NCBI RefSeq assembly: GCF_000702665.1
Contig: NZ_JNJA01000009.1
Span: 62,001-126,000, forward strand
Reading direction: 5' to 3'
DNA length: 64,000 nucleotides
From: Solidesulfovibrio alcoholivorans DSM 5433
GTDB taxonomy: Bacteria > Desulfobacterota > Desulfovibrionia > Desulfovibrionales > Desulfovibrionaceae
In this document: positions 35,415-45,171 of the stretch, piece by piece
Layout: every line of letters begins with the position of its first letter
How positions within the stretch are numbered: position 1 is the stretch's first letter
The notes under the pieces: model-generated
What the model was told of the DNA's origin: nothing
What the model saw: the letters and a program-made list of their open reading frames with translations, nothing else
Databases searched by the model: none
Made by a program: the position numbers and the translations under genes

Positions 35415-35460
35415 AGGGAGTCCAGAGGGCGGTGGCCCTTTGGCCGCCGGAGGCGTTCTT
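35415..35460 (-). repeat. Dispersed intergenic repeat, inverted copy 3
   Basis: Read on the minus strand it is AACGCCTCCGGCGGCCAAAG followed by GGC, CACC, then GCCCTCTGGACTCCCT, nearly identical to copy 1 at 33145-33187. It is downstream of the response-regulator stop. Three copies in about 2.3 kb point to a mobile or structural repeat family. Confidence 0.65.
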
Positions 35461-35499
35461 CCTGACCACATTTCGCAAGCATTTCTGCCCGGCAGCGAA

Positions 35500-35892
35500 T
35501 CAGGCGGGGCCGGCCTTGGCCTTGGCCACGGCCGCGGTGAGCTTGGCGAGCAGCTCGTCGATGTCGCAGGGTTTGAGCAGGTAGTCGGCGGCCCCGGCCT
35601 GCATGCCGTCCTGGGCCGCCTCTTCGGAACCGTGCCCGGTGAGCATGATCACGGGCATGGCCGGCACCATCTTCCGAAACACCTTGAGCACCTCGATGCC
35701 GTCCATATCCACCATCTTGAGGTCGCACACGGCCGCGTCGAAATCGCTTTCCCGCAGCAGCCGCAGGCCCTCGGCCCCGGACTGGGCCACCTCCACGGCA
35801 AGGCCCCGGCGGCGCAGGCGCTTGGCCAGCACGTCGGTAAAACCCACCTCGTCGTCCACCAAAAGGACCCGCAAGGGGATCGCTTCGCTCAT
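35500..35892 (-). CDS. Response regulator, single receiver domain
   Basis: A 130-residue receiver with no output domain. The acidic pocket is D13-D14 (LLVDDE) and the phosphorylated Asp is D57 (AAVCDLKMVDMDG). The switch Thr is in MLTGHG and the conserved Lys in LLKPCDI (about residue 107). It lies 18 bases after a histidine kinase in the same direction, so it is probably that kinase's partner. A lone receiver may act as a phosphorelay step or as a protein-protein regulator. No DNA-binding domain is present. Confidence 0.92.
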   Translation of the reverse strand: MSEAIPLRVLLVDDEVGFTDVLAKRLRRRGLAVEVAQSGAEGLRLLRESDFDAAVCDLKMVDMDGIEVLKVFRKMVPAMPVIMLTGHGSEEAAQDGMQAGAADYLLKPCDIDELLAKLTAAVAKAKAGPA

Positions 35893-35910
35893 GTCTGTCC
35901 TCAGGGTCTC

Positions 35911-37641
35911 TTAGGCCTGTTGCGGCGGGGCGGAGGGCGCGTCGCCCTCGGGTTTGCCCGCCGCCGGCAGGGCGATGCGGAAGGTCGTGCCCTGCTCCGG
36001 CGCGGATTCCACGCTGATTTCGCCGCCGAGCTTCTTCACGATGCCGTAGCAGATGGAAAGCCCCAGGCCCGTGCCCTTGCCCACGGCCTTGGTGGTGAAA
36101 AAGGGCTCGAAGATGCGCGCGGCCACGGCCTTGGGCATGCCGTGCCCCGTATCCCTGACGGAGAGCACCACGCGGTCGCCGGCAAGGCGGGTGGCGAGGA
36201 TCAGGTCGCCGCCGTTGCGCTCCATGGCGTCCAGGGCGTTGTTGACGAGGTTGAGCACGAGCTGTTGCAACTCCGAGGGTGAGCCGGCCACGTGGGGCAG
36301 CCCTTCGCCCAGGTCGGTCGCGATATGCACGTTGACGTAGCGGGCGCGCTTTTCGGACAGCTCGGCCATTTCGGCCACCAGGGCGTTGAGGTCGAGCTCC
36401 TTGATGCGCTCGTCGGTCTTGCGGGCGAAACTCAGGAGCTTGTGCGTGATTTCCTTGCAGCGCACGCCCTGCTGGCGGATCTGGTCCAGGGCGCGGCGCA
36501 TCTCGGTCATGTTCGCCGGCGTGCCGTAGTCGTCGTCGCCCAGGATGTCGGAGACCCAGCCGGCCTCCTCCATCATGATGGCCACGGGGTTGTTGATCTC
36601 GTGGGCTATGCCGGCGGCCAGCTCCCCGACCGAGGCCAGCTTGCCGGCCTCGATGACCTGGTCGTTCAGGAGGTCGCGCTCGGCGTCGGCAGCGGCCACG
36701 CGCGACACCATGCGCCTGGCCAGCACCCAGCTGGCGACCAGGATGCCGATGCCGCCGAGCACCACGATGGCGATGGCGAGCAGCCGCGTGCGGTAGAGCG
36801 CCGGAAAGGCGTCGGCCTCGTCCTGCTGGTAGACCAGCGCCCAGTCGCCGTCCTTGAACACGCTGGCCACGTACAGGAGCTGGCGTCCCGTTTCCGGGTC
36901 CTCGTGGGTGAAAACGAGCGGCTGGTCCTCGGCCTGGGTCGGCGTGCCGCCCGGGTCGCCCCAAATTTGCGCGCGCAGGAACGGCGCGTCGAGCTTCGGG
37001 GCGCGTTTGGGCGTGGTCTGCAACTCGCCCCGGGAATTGAGGATGAAGGCCTGGCCCGTGGCGCCCTGGCCGATGTTTTCCACAAGCCGGTTGAAGGCGG
37101 CGAAATCGATGGCCGCCCGCACCAGGTATTCGCGCCCGTCGTGGGCCACACGCACGGCGACCACGAAGTGCGGCAGGCCGCGCAGGCCCAGAAAGACGTC
37201 GCTGACGGTCAGGTCGCCCTTCCTGGCGGCGCGAAACCACGGGGCCTCGGCATAGTCCGCCCGGCCCAGGCGAAAGGGCCCGGCATAGGAAAGGAGCGCC
37301 CCCGCGGCGTCCACGAGGCCGAGGTCCACGAACACGCCGCCGTGCTCGTGCTGCATGGTCGCAAGCAGCGCGGCCAGGCGGCGGTCGTCGGTGAAGTCGC
37401 CGAAGGGGGCGATTTCGGCCAGCACGCGCAGTTCGGCGGCGGATTCCCGCAAGAACGCGCCCACCTGCTGCTTGTGCTTGAGCACGAGCTCCTCGAGGTG
37501 GGCCACGACCTTGGCCCGATAGGCGGTATGGAACTGATGCCCGAGCACCAGGGCGCAGACGAGAAGCGGGGCCAGGGCGACCGCCACCATCCAGGCCACC
37601 AGGACGCGCGTGAGGGATTGATAGTAGTGCCCGTCGCTCAA
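35911..37641 (-). CDS. Membrane-bound histidine kinase with Cache sensor
   Basis: A 576-residue kinase. A first membrane helix (about residues 13-34) and a second (about 287-307) bracket a periplasmic region with a dCache-like sensor (GVFVDLGLVDAAGALLSYAGP, then DVFLGLRGLPHFVVAVRV). The phosphoacceptor is H347 (LAAGIAHEINNP), followed by an HATPase domain with LVLNLVNNALDAM (N box), DTGHGMP (G1) and GTGLGLSICYGIV (G2). The ligand is unknown. It precedes the single receiver by 18 bases; the two form a two-component system. Confidence 0.93.
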   Translation of the reverse strand: MSDGHYYQSLTRVLVAWMVAVALAPLLVCALVLGHQFHTAYRAKVVAHLEELVLKHKQQVGAFLRESAAELRVLAEIAPFGDFTDDRRLAALLATMQHEHGGVFVDLGLVDAAGALLSYAGPFRLGRADYAEAPWFRAARKGDLTVSDVFLGLRGLPHFVVAVRVAHDGREYLVRAAIDFAAFNRLVENIGQGATGQAFILNSRGELQTTPKRAPKLDAPFLRAQIWGDPGGTPTQAEDQPLVFTHEDPETGRQLLYVASVFKDGDWALVYQQDEADAFPALYRTRLLAIAIVVLGGIGILVASWVLARRMVSRVAAADAERDLLNDQVIEAGKLASVGELAAGIAHEINNPVAIMMEEAGWVSDILGDDDYGTPANMTEMRRALDQIRQQGVRCKEITHKLLSFARKTDERIKELDLNALVAEMAELSEKRARYVNVHIATDLGEGLPHVAGSPSELQQLVLNLVNNALDAMERNGGDLILATRLAGDRVVLSVRDTGHGMPKAVAARIFEPFFTTKAVGKGTGLGLSICYGIVKKLGGEISVESAPEQGTTFRIALPAAGKPEGDAPSAPPQQA

Positions 37642-37763
37642 GACGTACCCCGGGCGGAGGGAGACGGGATCACGGTGGCCAATTGCATGAAAAAAGCATA
37701 CGTCTCCGGAAAGGCTTTTACAAGCCGCAGTTTCCCGAAACGATCCGTCTCCCGGAGGCTTCC

Positions 37764-38246
37764 ATGGCCGAAGACGTCATCGACCTCAAAAAGCAGCTGC
37801 GCGAGCTCAAGGCCCACGAACAACTGTCCGGCTTCACGGGCTTTTCCCTGGACCTGGGCCTCGGCGGCCCGGCCAAGGAGGGCGTGCTCAAGATCGCGGA
37901 ATTCGTGCGCCCCGACGGCTCGGGCTACCTCACCCTGACCTTCCAGGCCGACCTCGACGACGCCCCGGCCCCGCGCGCGGCCCTGGCCGGCGTGTTCGAC
38001 CGCTTCTCCCGGTTCGCCCAGGCCGCGGACGCGGCCAGCGGCGCGGCCCGGTTCGGCCAGGGATTCGAGTACCTCATGGTGGTGTCCGACGGGCTGGCCG
38101 ACGGCGACACCTGGTTCGTGGTGGAGTTCGACATCTATTACAAGGCCCTCAAGGGCCGTTTGCGCCCGCTGGTCGAGCAGTCCGTGCTGCCGGGGCTGGC
38201 CGCGGTCATGCCCGTGACCTTCGAGCCGGTCACCTGGTGGGAATGA
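37764..38246 (+). CDS. Cytoplasmic protein of unknown function (160 aa)
   Basis: ATG 37764 has CGGAGG five bases upstream; the longer start at 37683 has none. The 160-residue protein is soluble, with an N-terminal coil (KKQLRELKAHEQL), a beta-rich middle (GVLKIAEFVRPDGSGYLTLTFQADLD) and an end region with VEFDIYYKALKGRL. No signal peptide or membrane segment is seen. I do not recognise a family. It is divergent from the histidine kinase and sits alone ahead of cdsA. Function cannot be inferred. Confidence 0.65.
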   Translation: MAEDVIDLKKQLRELKAHEQLSGFTGFSLDLGLGGPAKEGVLKIAEFVRPDGSGYLTLTFQADLDDAPAPRAALAGVFDRFSRFAQAADAASGAARFGQGFEYLMVVSDGLADGDTWFVVEFDIYYKALKGRLRPLVEQSVLPGLAAVMPVTFEPVTWWE

Positions 38247-38383
38247 GCCGCCGCCGCGGGCCGTGCGCGGCATTGGACGCAAGGCCGCTTTTGCACTAGC
38301 GTAGGGATTCGTGCCGGCGGCGCGGGGTGCGGCCCTGCACACGCGCGGCATTGCGGACGCTTTCGGGAGAATTTCAGGACACC

Positions 38384-39172
<789 letters not shown>

Positions 39173-39188
39173 AGGAGGAACCGCCGCC

Positions 39189-40715
39189 ATGGACGACGCC
39201 GCATCCGTGCCCGAAGGGCGCGACGAGCGCTTCGCCGCCTGCCTGGCGCGGCTGGAGGAGCTCAAGGCCGTAAAGGCCCGCCGCGAAGTGCTGGAGGAGC
39301 GGGTCTTCCTGGAATTTCTGCGCGCCAACCGGAGCCGCATCAACGAATTTCCCCTGCTCGAAACCGAGCAGCAAAGCCTCATGGACATGCTGCTGCGCCG
39401 GGCCGAGGGCCTGCACGGCGGCCACGAGTACGTCAAGGACCGCTTTTCGGCCTACCTGCTCGAGCTCAACCACTACGGCAAGGCCAAGGCCGTGGGGGAC
39501 GCCGGGGAACAGGAAAAGCTGGCGCGCCGCCTGGAGCGCGTGGAAACCGTGCTGGCCAAGTGCCTCCAGGGCGCGGTCTACGCCTCGAGCCTGATCAAGG
39601 ACCATTTCAGCGACGCCGTGATCCGCCACTTCGGCGAGGATTCCCTGGCCAAGATCGACGAGATCACCGCGACGCTGGTCTTCGACGAACAGTACTGGAA
39701 AGCCTACATCGAACGGTTCATCAAGGAAGAGGTGCGCGGGGCCTACGACGGCATCCTGGCCGAGCGCCGCTACCGCCTCTCCCGCGAGGGCAACCTGCTC
39801 GTGGTCGCCTTCCCCTTCGACGCGGTGCTGGAAAAGCTCCAGGGCACGGCCAAGGTCATTTCCAAGACGCGCGTCCAGACCGCCTTCGAGGAAGCCTCCG
39901 CGAGCGACGACGGCCGGGCCGTGTCCGAAGCGGCCCTGGCCGTGTGCAACCGGGCCGACATCCCCGGCTGGGACCGGCGGGCCGACCGCGAGGAAACCGC
40001 GTTCGCCGCCCAGGTCGCGGCCATGGACGCCGCCGCCGCGGACTACCGCGCCGCCCTGGCCGGGGATACCCCGGACGCCGAGGCGGAAGCCACGCGCGAG
40101 GTCCTCGCCGAGCAGACCGTGGCCCTTTGCGTGGGCGCGGCGGTCTCGCTGCGGGTGGTGCACGAGGATTTCTCCCGGGCGCTGCGCGATTTCGCGCCCA
40201 AGGAGCGGGCCTTCATCCTCCAGGCCGCCGGCGCGTTCGACGCCGCACGCCTGGGGCTCGTGCTCGAAAGCATCATGGAATTCGATTTCGCCTCCCTGCT
40301 GCGGGAAAAAGGCGAGGCCGACGCCGGTCGCATCCTGGTGCGCGCTTCCCGGCTGCGCCGCGTCGCCCGAGAGGCCGTGGACGCCCTGGCCGGAACGGGG
40401 CTCAACAAGGTGCGGCGCAAGCAATTTTTCGAAGACGACGCCGACCGCGCCGACGCCGTGCTCTTTCGTCCCAAGAACCCGGGGGAATTCCAGGAGCGCC
40501 TGAAACTGTTCCAGATCGAGCCGGAACTGGCCCGCCCCCTGGTCGCCTTGTGGGAGAGCGCCTCCCACAAGGTGGACCTGTATGTGTGCATCAACCTGAC
40601 GGCGCTCGGCAAGGTGGCCACCAACCTCCCGGCCCGCGTCAGCGAAATCCTCGGCCGCTACGGCATCGCCCCTCCCGGGGCCCAGGAGCCGGCCCGGACG
40701 AAAAGCCCCACATGA
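39189..40715 (+). CDS. Large soluble protein of unknown function between cdsA and dxr (508 aa)
   Basis: Starts after AAGGAGG, 17 bases from cdsA; its stop overlaps the dxr start (ATGA). The 508 residues are soluble, acidic and largely helical with no signal or membrane segment. Visible blocks include ERVFLEFLRANRSRINEFPL, LIKDHFSDAVIRHFGEDSL and a late segment KVDLYVCINLTALGKVATNLP. I recognise no family. Placement inside a lipid and isoprenoid operon, and translational coupling to dxr, is the strongest clue. It may be a lineage-specific regulator, but this is a guess. Confidence 0.72.
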   Translation: MDDAASVPEGRDERFAACLARLEELKAVKARREVLEERVFLEFLRANRSRINEFPLLETEQQSLMDMLLRRAEGLHGGHEYVKDRFSAYLLELNHYGKAKAVGDAGEQEKLARRLERVETVLAKCLQGAVYASSLIKDHFSDAVIRHFGEDSLAKIDEITATLVFDEQYWKAYIERFIKEEVRGAYDGILAERRYRLSREGNLLVVAFPFDAVLEKLQGTAKVISKTRVQTAFEEASASDDGRAVSEAALAVCNRADIPGWDRRADREETAFAAQVAAMDAAAADYRAALAGDTPDAEAEATREVLAEQTVALCVGAAVSLRVVHEDFSRALRDFAPKERAFILQAAGAFDAARLGLVLESIMEFDFASLLREKGEADAGRILVRASRLRRVAREAVDALAGTGLNKVRRKQFFEDDADRADAVLFRPKNPGEFQERLKLFQIEPELARPLVALWESASHKVDLYVCINLTALGKVATNLPARVSEILGRYGIAPPGAQEPARTKSPT

Positions 40716-41962
40716 CCCATTCCCGCATCCGTTCCCCCGAGGGCGCGCCCTCGGGCTACATCACGTCCCTGTCCGTGGCCGACGACGGCCGCCCGCGCCG
40801 CCTTGCCGTGCTCGGCGCCACGGGCTCCATCGGCGTCAGCGCCCTGCGCGTGGCCGCCGAACACCCGGACCGCTACGTCGTCGTCGCGCTCGCCGGCGCC
40901 ACCAACGTGGCGCTACTGGCCGAACAGGCCGCGGCGTTTCGGCCCCGGGCCCTGGCCGTGCTCGACGCGGCGCGTGCCAAAGCCTTGCGCGCGCTGCTCC
41001 CCGCCGGCTACGCCCCGGACATCCTGACCGGCCCCGAGGGCTACGCCGCCATGGCCGGCGCGGCGGACGTCGACGTCGTGGTCTCGGCCATCGTCGGCGC
41101 GGCCGGGCTTGGCCCGACGCTCGCCGCCGTGGCCGCCGGCAAGGTGGTAGCCCTGGCCAACAAGGAATCCCTGGTGCTCGCCGGCGACCTCATCCGCGAA
41201 ACCGCTGCGGCGACCGGCGCGGTGATCCTGCCCGTGGATTCCGAGCACAACGCCCTGTTCCAGGCGCTCGGCGGCCCCGGGCTGCCGGACCTGCCGCTCG
41301 TGGAAAAGCTCGTGCTCACGGCCTCGGGCGGTCCCTTCCGACGCAAGCCGCGCGAGGAACTCGACCGCGCCACCCCGGCCATGGCGCTCGACCACCCCAC
41401 CTGGTCCATGGGACCGAAAATCAGCGTGGATTCGGCCACGCTCATGAACAAGGGCCTGGAGGTCATCGAGGCCTGCCGGCTCTACGGCCTGCCCGTCGCC
41501 ATGGTGGACGTGGTGGTCCATCCGCAAAGCATCGTGCATTCCCTGGCCCAGCTCCACGACGGCTCCCTGCTCGCCCACCTCGGGCCGGCGGACATGCGCG
41601 TGGCCATCGCCTATTGCCTGGGCTACCCGGCGCGGCTCCCGCTGTCGGTATCCCGCGTGGACCTGGTGACGCTCGGCAGCCTCACCTTCGAGGCCCCGCG
41701 CGAGGCCGATTTCCCCTGCCTGGGCCTGGCCCGGCGGGCGCTTGAGGCGGGTCCCAGCCACACCGTGGTCCTCAACGCCGCCAACGAGGCGGCCGTGGCC
41801 CTGTTCCTGGCCGGTCGGCTGCCGTTTATGGGCATACCCCTGGCCATCGCGGCGGCCCTGGACGCCCATGCCGGCCAGCCCGTGCCCGACGCCGCGACCA
41901 TCATGGACCTGGACGCGCGCGTGCGCCGTGAAACCGCCGCATGGGCCGAAGTTCGTGCCTGA
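40712..41962 (+). CDS. dxr: 1-deoxy-D-xylulose 5-phosphate reductoisomerase
   Basis: A 416-residue enzyme of the MEP isoprenoid pathway. The NADPH fold is LAVLGATGSIGVSALRV (about residues 30-46). Substrate and metal motifs include VALANKESLVLAG, LPVDSEHNALFQAL (metal acids), KISVDSATLMNKGLEVIEA and VVVHPQSIVHSL. It converts deoxyxylulose phosphate to methylerythritol phosphate. The start overlaps the unknown 508-aa gene's stop by four bases. The N-terminal 25 residues before the nucleotide site are longer than in E. coli and may hold a different true start. Confidence 0.96.
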   Translation: MTHSRIRSPEGAPSGYITSLSVADDGRPRRLAVLGATGSIGVSALRVAAEHPDRYVVVALAGATNVALLAEQAAAFRPRALAVLDAARAKALRALLPAGYAPDILTGPEGYAAMAGAADVDVVVSAIVGAAGLGPTLAAVAAGKVVALANKESLVLAGDLIRETAAATGAVILPVDSEHNALFQALGGPGLPDLPLVEKLVLTASGGPFRRKPREELDRATPAMALDHPTWSMGPKISVDSATLMNKGLEVIEACRLYGLPVAMVDVVVHPQSIVHSLAQLHDGSLLAHLGPADMRVAIAYCLGYPARLPLSVSRVDLVTLGSLTFEAPREADFPCLGLARRALEAGPSHTVVLNAANEAAVALFLAGRLPFMGIPLAIAAALDAHAGQPVPDAATIMDLDARVRRETAAWAEVRA

Positions 41963-41964
41963 CG

Positions 41965-41995
41965 TTGCCATGCCGCCCCTGCGGCTTATTATAAT
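41965..41995 (+). promoter_or_regulatory. Candidate sigma-70 promoter ahead of rseP
   Basis: TTGCCA (41965-41970) and a perfect TATAAT (41990-41995) are separated by 19 bases, slightly longer than the optimal 17. It sits 97 bases ahead of the rseP start, in an otherwise GC-rich gap. This would let rseP and tsaB be expressed apart from dxr. Confidence 0.5.
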
Positions 41996-42091
41996 CCATC
42001 GGCAGGCGGCCGGATCGACCGGAGCCCCGCCCGCCGCGACAAACCCGCGTTCCTCCCGCGCCAGGCGCGGCACGGGCGCAACCGAGCACGC

Positions 42092-43171
42092 ATGATCGTA
42101 AGCATTCTCGCCGTGGCCCTGGTACTCGGGGGCCTGATTTTTTTCCACGAACTGGGGCATTTCCTGGCCGCCCGGGCCTTTGGCATGGGCGTGGTCACCT
42201 TTTCCCTGGGCTTCGGCCCCAAACTGCTGGGATTTCGCCGGGGCATGACCAGCTACGTGCTCTCGGCCATCCCGCTCGGCGGCTACGTCCAGCTGGTGGC
42301 GCAGGACCCCGACGATCCGGTGCCCGACGGCTTTCCGCCCGAGACGCAGTTTCGGCTGCGCCCGGCCTGGCAGCGCATGATCGTGGTCGGCGCCGGCCCG
42401 GTGTTCAACTTCGTGCTGGCCTGGCTGCTGTTCTGGGGCCTGCTCGTGGCCGAGGGGCGCTTCGAGATGCTGCCCGTGGTCGGGCAGGTGCAAAAGGACA
42501 GCCCGGCGGAGACGGCCGGCGTGCGCCCCGGGGACACGGTGCTGACCGTGAGCGGCGCGCCCGTGGCCAACTGGGAGTCCATGGCCCAGGCCATCCGCGG
42601 CGGCGGCGGCAAGCCCGTGACTTTGACCGTGGACCGCGAAGGCAAGACCCTGACCTTTTCCCTGACCCCGGCCATGCGTACGGTCAAGAACCTCTTCGGC
42701 GAAGAGGAGAGCGCGCCGCTGGTCGGCATCGTGGCCTCGGGCAAGACCCGCTCCGTGCCGCTCGGCCCGGGCTCGGCCGCGGGAGAAGCCGTCCGCCAGA
42801 CCTGGAACGTGGTCGTGGTCACCTACACGGGGCTGCTCAAGCTCATCGAGCGCGTGGTGCCCCTCGACAGCCTGGGCGGGCCGATCATGATCGCCCAGAT
42901 GGTCAGCAAGCAGGCCTCGGAGGGCCTCGGCAACGTGGTCGCCCTGGCGGCGCTTATTAGCGTCAACCTCGGCGTGCTGAACCTCCTGCCCATCCCGGTC
43001 CTCGACGGCGGACACCTGCTCTTCTACGCCATCGAGATCGTCATGCGCCGGCCGGTGAGCCCGCGCATGCGTGCCCTGACCACGAAGATCGGCCTGGCCT
43101 TCCTCATCGGGCTCATGATCCTGGCCACGGTCAACGACATCCGCCGCCAGTTGAGCGTGCTCGACGGCTAG
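42092..43171 (+). CDS. rseP: Site-2 membrane zinc protease RseP
   Basis: A 359-residue M50 protease. The zinc site is HELGH (H19, E20, H23) in the first membrane helix, and the third ligand is in the late NLLPIPVLDGGHLLFY (NLxPxPxLDGG). One PDZ domain lies between (about residues 115-205: PVVGQVQKDSPAETAGVRPGD). It cleaves membrane-bound anti-sigma factors and signal-peptide remnants. Four helices are seen. The gene order dxr-rseP is common in bacteria. Confidence 0.95.
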   Translation: MIVSILAVALVLGGLIFFHELGHFLAARAFGMGVVTFSLGFGPKLLGFRRGMTSYVLSAIPLGGYVQLVAQDPDDPVPDGFPPETQFRLRPAWQRMIVVGAGPVFNFVLAWLLFWGLLVAEGRFEMLPVVGQVQKDSPAETAGVRPGDTVLTVSGAPVANWESMAQAIRGGGGKPVTLTVDREGKTLTFSLTPAMRTVKNLFGEEESAPLVGIVASGKTRSVPLGPGSAAGEAVRQTWNVVVVTYTGLLKLIERVVPLDSLGGPIMIAQMVSKQASEGLGNVVALAALISVNLGVLNLLPIPVLDGGHLLFYAIEIVMRRPVSPRMRALTTKIGLAFLIGLMILATVNDIRRQLSVLDG

Positions 43172-43214
43172 GGCTTGCCCTTTCATTTTGTAAGAAAGCG
43201 AAACGGAAAGGCCC

Positions 43215-44015
43215 ATGGACTCCGCAGACAGACCGGCCGCGCCGGGCGCAACCACGCCCGGCGACGGCCCCTTGCTCGTCTTAAACGGCGTTTCCCCGGA
43301 ACTGAGCGTGCTGCTCGGCCGGCCCGGGCAAGCGCCCCTTGCGCGCCGCTGTCCGGCCGCAGGCCACGCCGGCGAATCGCTCGCGCCCCTGATCGCCGAC
43401 GTCCTCGCCGCAGTGGGGCTTGCCCCGACGGCGCTTGCCGGCGTGGCCTGCGTGCGGGGCCCGGGCGGCTTCACCGGCATCCGCGTGACCCTGGCCACCG
43501 CGCTCGGACTTTCGCTCGGCGCGGGCGTACCCATGGCCGGGCTCGATTTCCTGCCCCTGCTCGCCGCCTCGGCCGCCCGGGCCGCCACCGGCGCGATCCT
43601 GGCCATAACCCACGCCCGCACCGGCCAGGTGTACGTCCAGTCCTTCCTGGCCGACGGCGACCTCGCGGCCATGGGGCCGCCCGAGGCGCTTCCCCTGGAC
43701 GCGGCGCTCGCCAAGGCGGCCGACGGCGCGGCCGTGGGGCCGCTGTGGCTCGTCGGCGACGGGGCCGTGCGGCACCGCGAGGCGTTTTTGCGCGTCGTGC
43801 CCCTGGCCACGGTCCTCGGGGCCGAGGCCTGCGTGCCGGACCCGGAAACGATGCTTGCCGCGGCCCGGGCCGCAACGTACGGCTTCGACCCCGTGCCCCC
43901 GCTCTACCTGCGCCCGAGCGACGCCGAGGAAAACCTCGCCGCCCTGGTCGCCGGGCGCGGGCTTTCGCCGCAAACGGCCGAAGCCCTGCTCGCCCGGGCC
44001 GTGACCCGGGACTGA
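43215..44015 (+). CDS. tsaB: tRNA N6-threonylcarbamoyladenosine synthesis protein TsaB
   Basis: A 266-residue TsaB. Typical blocks are ACVRGPGGFTGIRVTLATALGLSLG (about residues 77-101, given in part: RGPGGFTGIRVTLATALG), the dimer and nucleotide-binding surface. TsaB partners TsaD and TsaE to place the t6A modification at position 37 of ANN-decoding tRNAs. It has an unusual proline-rich N-terminal extension of about 15 residues before the first strand. It starts behind AAGAAAG..GGAAAGG, 43 bases after rseP, and the run ends in a terminator. Confidence 0.9.
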   Translation: MDSADRPAAPGATTPGDGPLLVLNGVSPELSVLLGRPGQAPLARRCPAAGHAGESLAPLIADVLAAVGLAPTALAGVACVRGPGGFTGIRVTLATALGLSLGAGVPMAGLDFLPLLAASAARAATGAILAITHARTGQVYVQSFLADGDLAAMGPPEALPLDAALAKAADGAAVGPLWLVGDGAVRHREAFLRVVPLATVLGAEACVPDPETMLAAARAATYGFDPVPPLYLRPSDAEENLAALVAGRGLSPQTAEALLARAVTRD

Positions 44016-44036
44016 TTCCCGCCCGCCCGCGCCTTG

Positions 44037-44072
44037 AAAGCGTCCCCCGGAAACGGGGGACGCTTTTTTTTG
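44037..44072 (+). terminator. Rho-independent terminator after tsaB
   Basis: AAAGCGTCCCCC pairs with GGGGGACGCTTT around GGAAAC, followed by a run of T (eight in all). It closes the cdsA-to-tsaB run and isolates the flagellin gene. Confidence 0.88.
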
Positions 44073-44092
44073 GGTTCCGCGCGGCGGCCCGC

Positions 44093-44120
44093 TAAAGAAA
44101 CGATTTTCCGAAGTCGATAA
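44093..44120 (+). promoter_or_regulatory. Sigma-28 (FliA) promoter of the flagellin gene
   Basis: TAAAG (44093-44097), a 15-base spacer and GTCGATAA (44113-44120) match the FliA consensus TAAAG-N15-GCCGATAA with one mismatch. It is about 106 bases ahead of the flagellin start, in a region with no other gene. This marks flagellin as a late-class gene. Confidence 0.88.
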
Positions 44121-44226
44121 GCCTAGCAAAGAAGCACTCACCGATTGTCCCCGGCCGTGGGCCCGCGACCGCAACCGGTGCGCAAAAGGGCAAGGACGCC
44201 CGCATCCCTTCAAGGAGGAACGAACC

Positions 44227-45120
44227 ATGTCGCTTACCATCAATTACAACGGAATGGCCGCCAACGCGGCCCGTAACCTGTCCAATTCGTACTCCGCCCT
44301 GGCCACCTCGACCAAGCGCCTGTCCTCGGGCCTGCGCATCAATTCTTCGGCCGACGACGCCGCGGGCCTCGCCATTCGCGAGCTCATGCGCGCCGACATC
44401 GCCTCCATCAACCAGGGCGTGCGCAACGCCAACGACGCCATTTCCATGATCCAGACGGCGGACGGCGCGCTCCAGGTCGTGGACGAAAAGCTCATCCGCA
44501 TGAAGGAACTGGCCGAACAGGCCGCCACCGGCACCTACACCTCGGACCAGCGCCTCATCATCGATTCGGAATACCAGGCCATGGCCTCGGAAATCACCCG
44601 AATCGCCAACGCCACGGACTTCAACGGCATCTATCTGCTCAACGGCAACCTGTCCGGCGCGACACACAACGGTTCCGGCATCAATTCCACCGGCAAGCTG
44701 AAGGTCCACTTCGGCTCCGGCAACGCCAGCGCGGAAGACTACTACTACGTGCAGATCGGCACCTCCACGGCTTCGGCCCTGGGCGTGGGCATCGGCGCGG
44801 CCTCCACGTCGAAGGGCCGCAGCATCTCCACGCAGCAGCAGGCCCAGGAAGCCCTGGACGCGATCAAGACGGCCATCGTGTCCAAGGACAAGATCCGCGC
44901 CAACCTGGGCGCGCTGCAGAACCGCCTGGAGAACACCATCTCCAACCTGCAGATCCAGGCCGAAAACCTCCAGGCCGCGGAATCGCAGATCTCCGACGTG
45001 GACGTGGCCACGGAAATGACCCAGTTCGTGCGGCAACAGATTCTCACCCAGTCAGCGGTGGCCATGCTCTCCCAGGCCAACTCCCTGCCGCGTATGGCGA
45101 TGAACCTGATCCAAGGCTAA
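44227..45120 (+). CDS. Flagellin
   Basis: A 297-residue flagellin with the conserved D0/D1 ends and a short variable middle. The N-terminal SLTINYNGMAANAARNLSNS and KRLSSGLRINSSADDAAGLAI (in parts) are D0/D1 signatures. The C-terminal D0 part is ISDVDVATEMTQFVRQQILTQSAVAMLSQANSLP. The variable region has Ser/Thr-rich segments (about residues 140-200) that could carry glycans. It starts behind AAGGAGGAAC. It polymerises into the filament, has its own sigma-28 promoter and a terminator right after the stop. Confidence 0.96.
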   Translation: MSLTINYNGMAANAARNLSNSYSALATSTKRLSSGLRINSSADDAAGLAIRELMRADIASINQGVRNANDAISMIQTADGALQVVDEKLIRMKELAEQAATGTYTSDQRLIIDSEYQAMASEITRIANATDFNGIYLLNGNLSGATHNGSGINSTGKLKVHFGSGNASAEDYYYVQIGTSTASALGVGIGAASTSKGRSISTQQQAQEALDAIKTAIVSKDKIRANLGALQNRLENTISNLQIQAENLQAAESQISDVDVATEMTQFVRQQILTQSAVAMLSQANSLPRMAMNLIQG

Positions 45121-45136
45121 GCGAAAGGCATGTGAG

Positions 45137-45171
45137 CGGCCGGATCGCTCAAGCGGTCCGGCCGTTTTTTT
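45137..45171 (+). terminator. Rho-independent terminator of the flagellin gene
   Basis: CGGCCGGATCGCT pairs with AGCGGTCCGGCCG (one G-U), followed by seven T. It ends 15-50 bases after the flagellin stop. Its last T is also the first base of the sigma-54 element. Confidence 0.88.

Noticed and set aside
40913..43810. A 965-codon minus-strand open frame over dxr, rseP and tsaB
   Set aside because: Antisense shadow of strong genes with no ribosome-binding site or domain.
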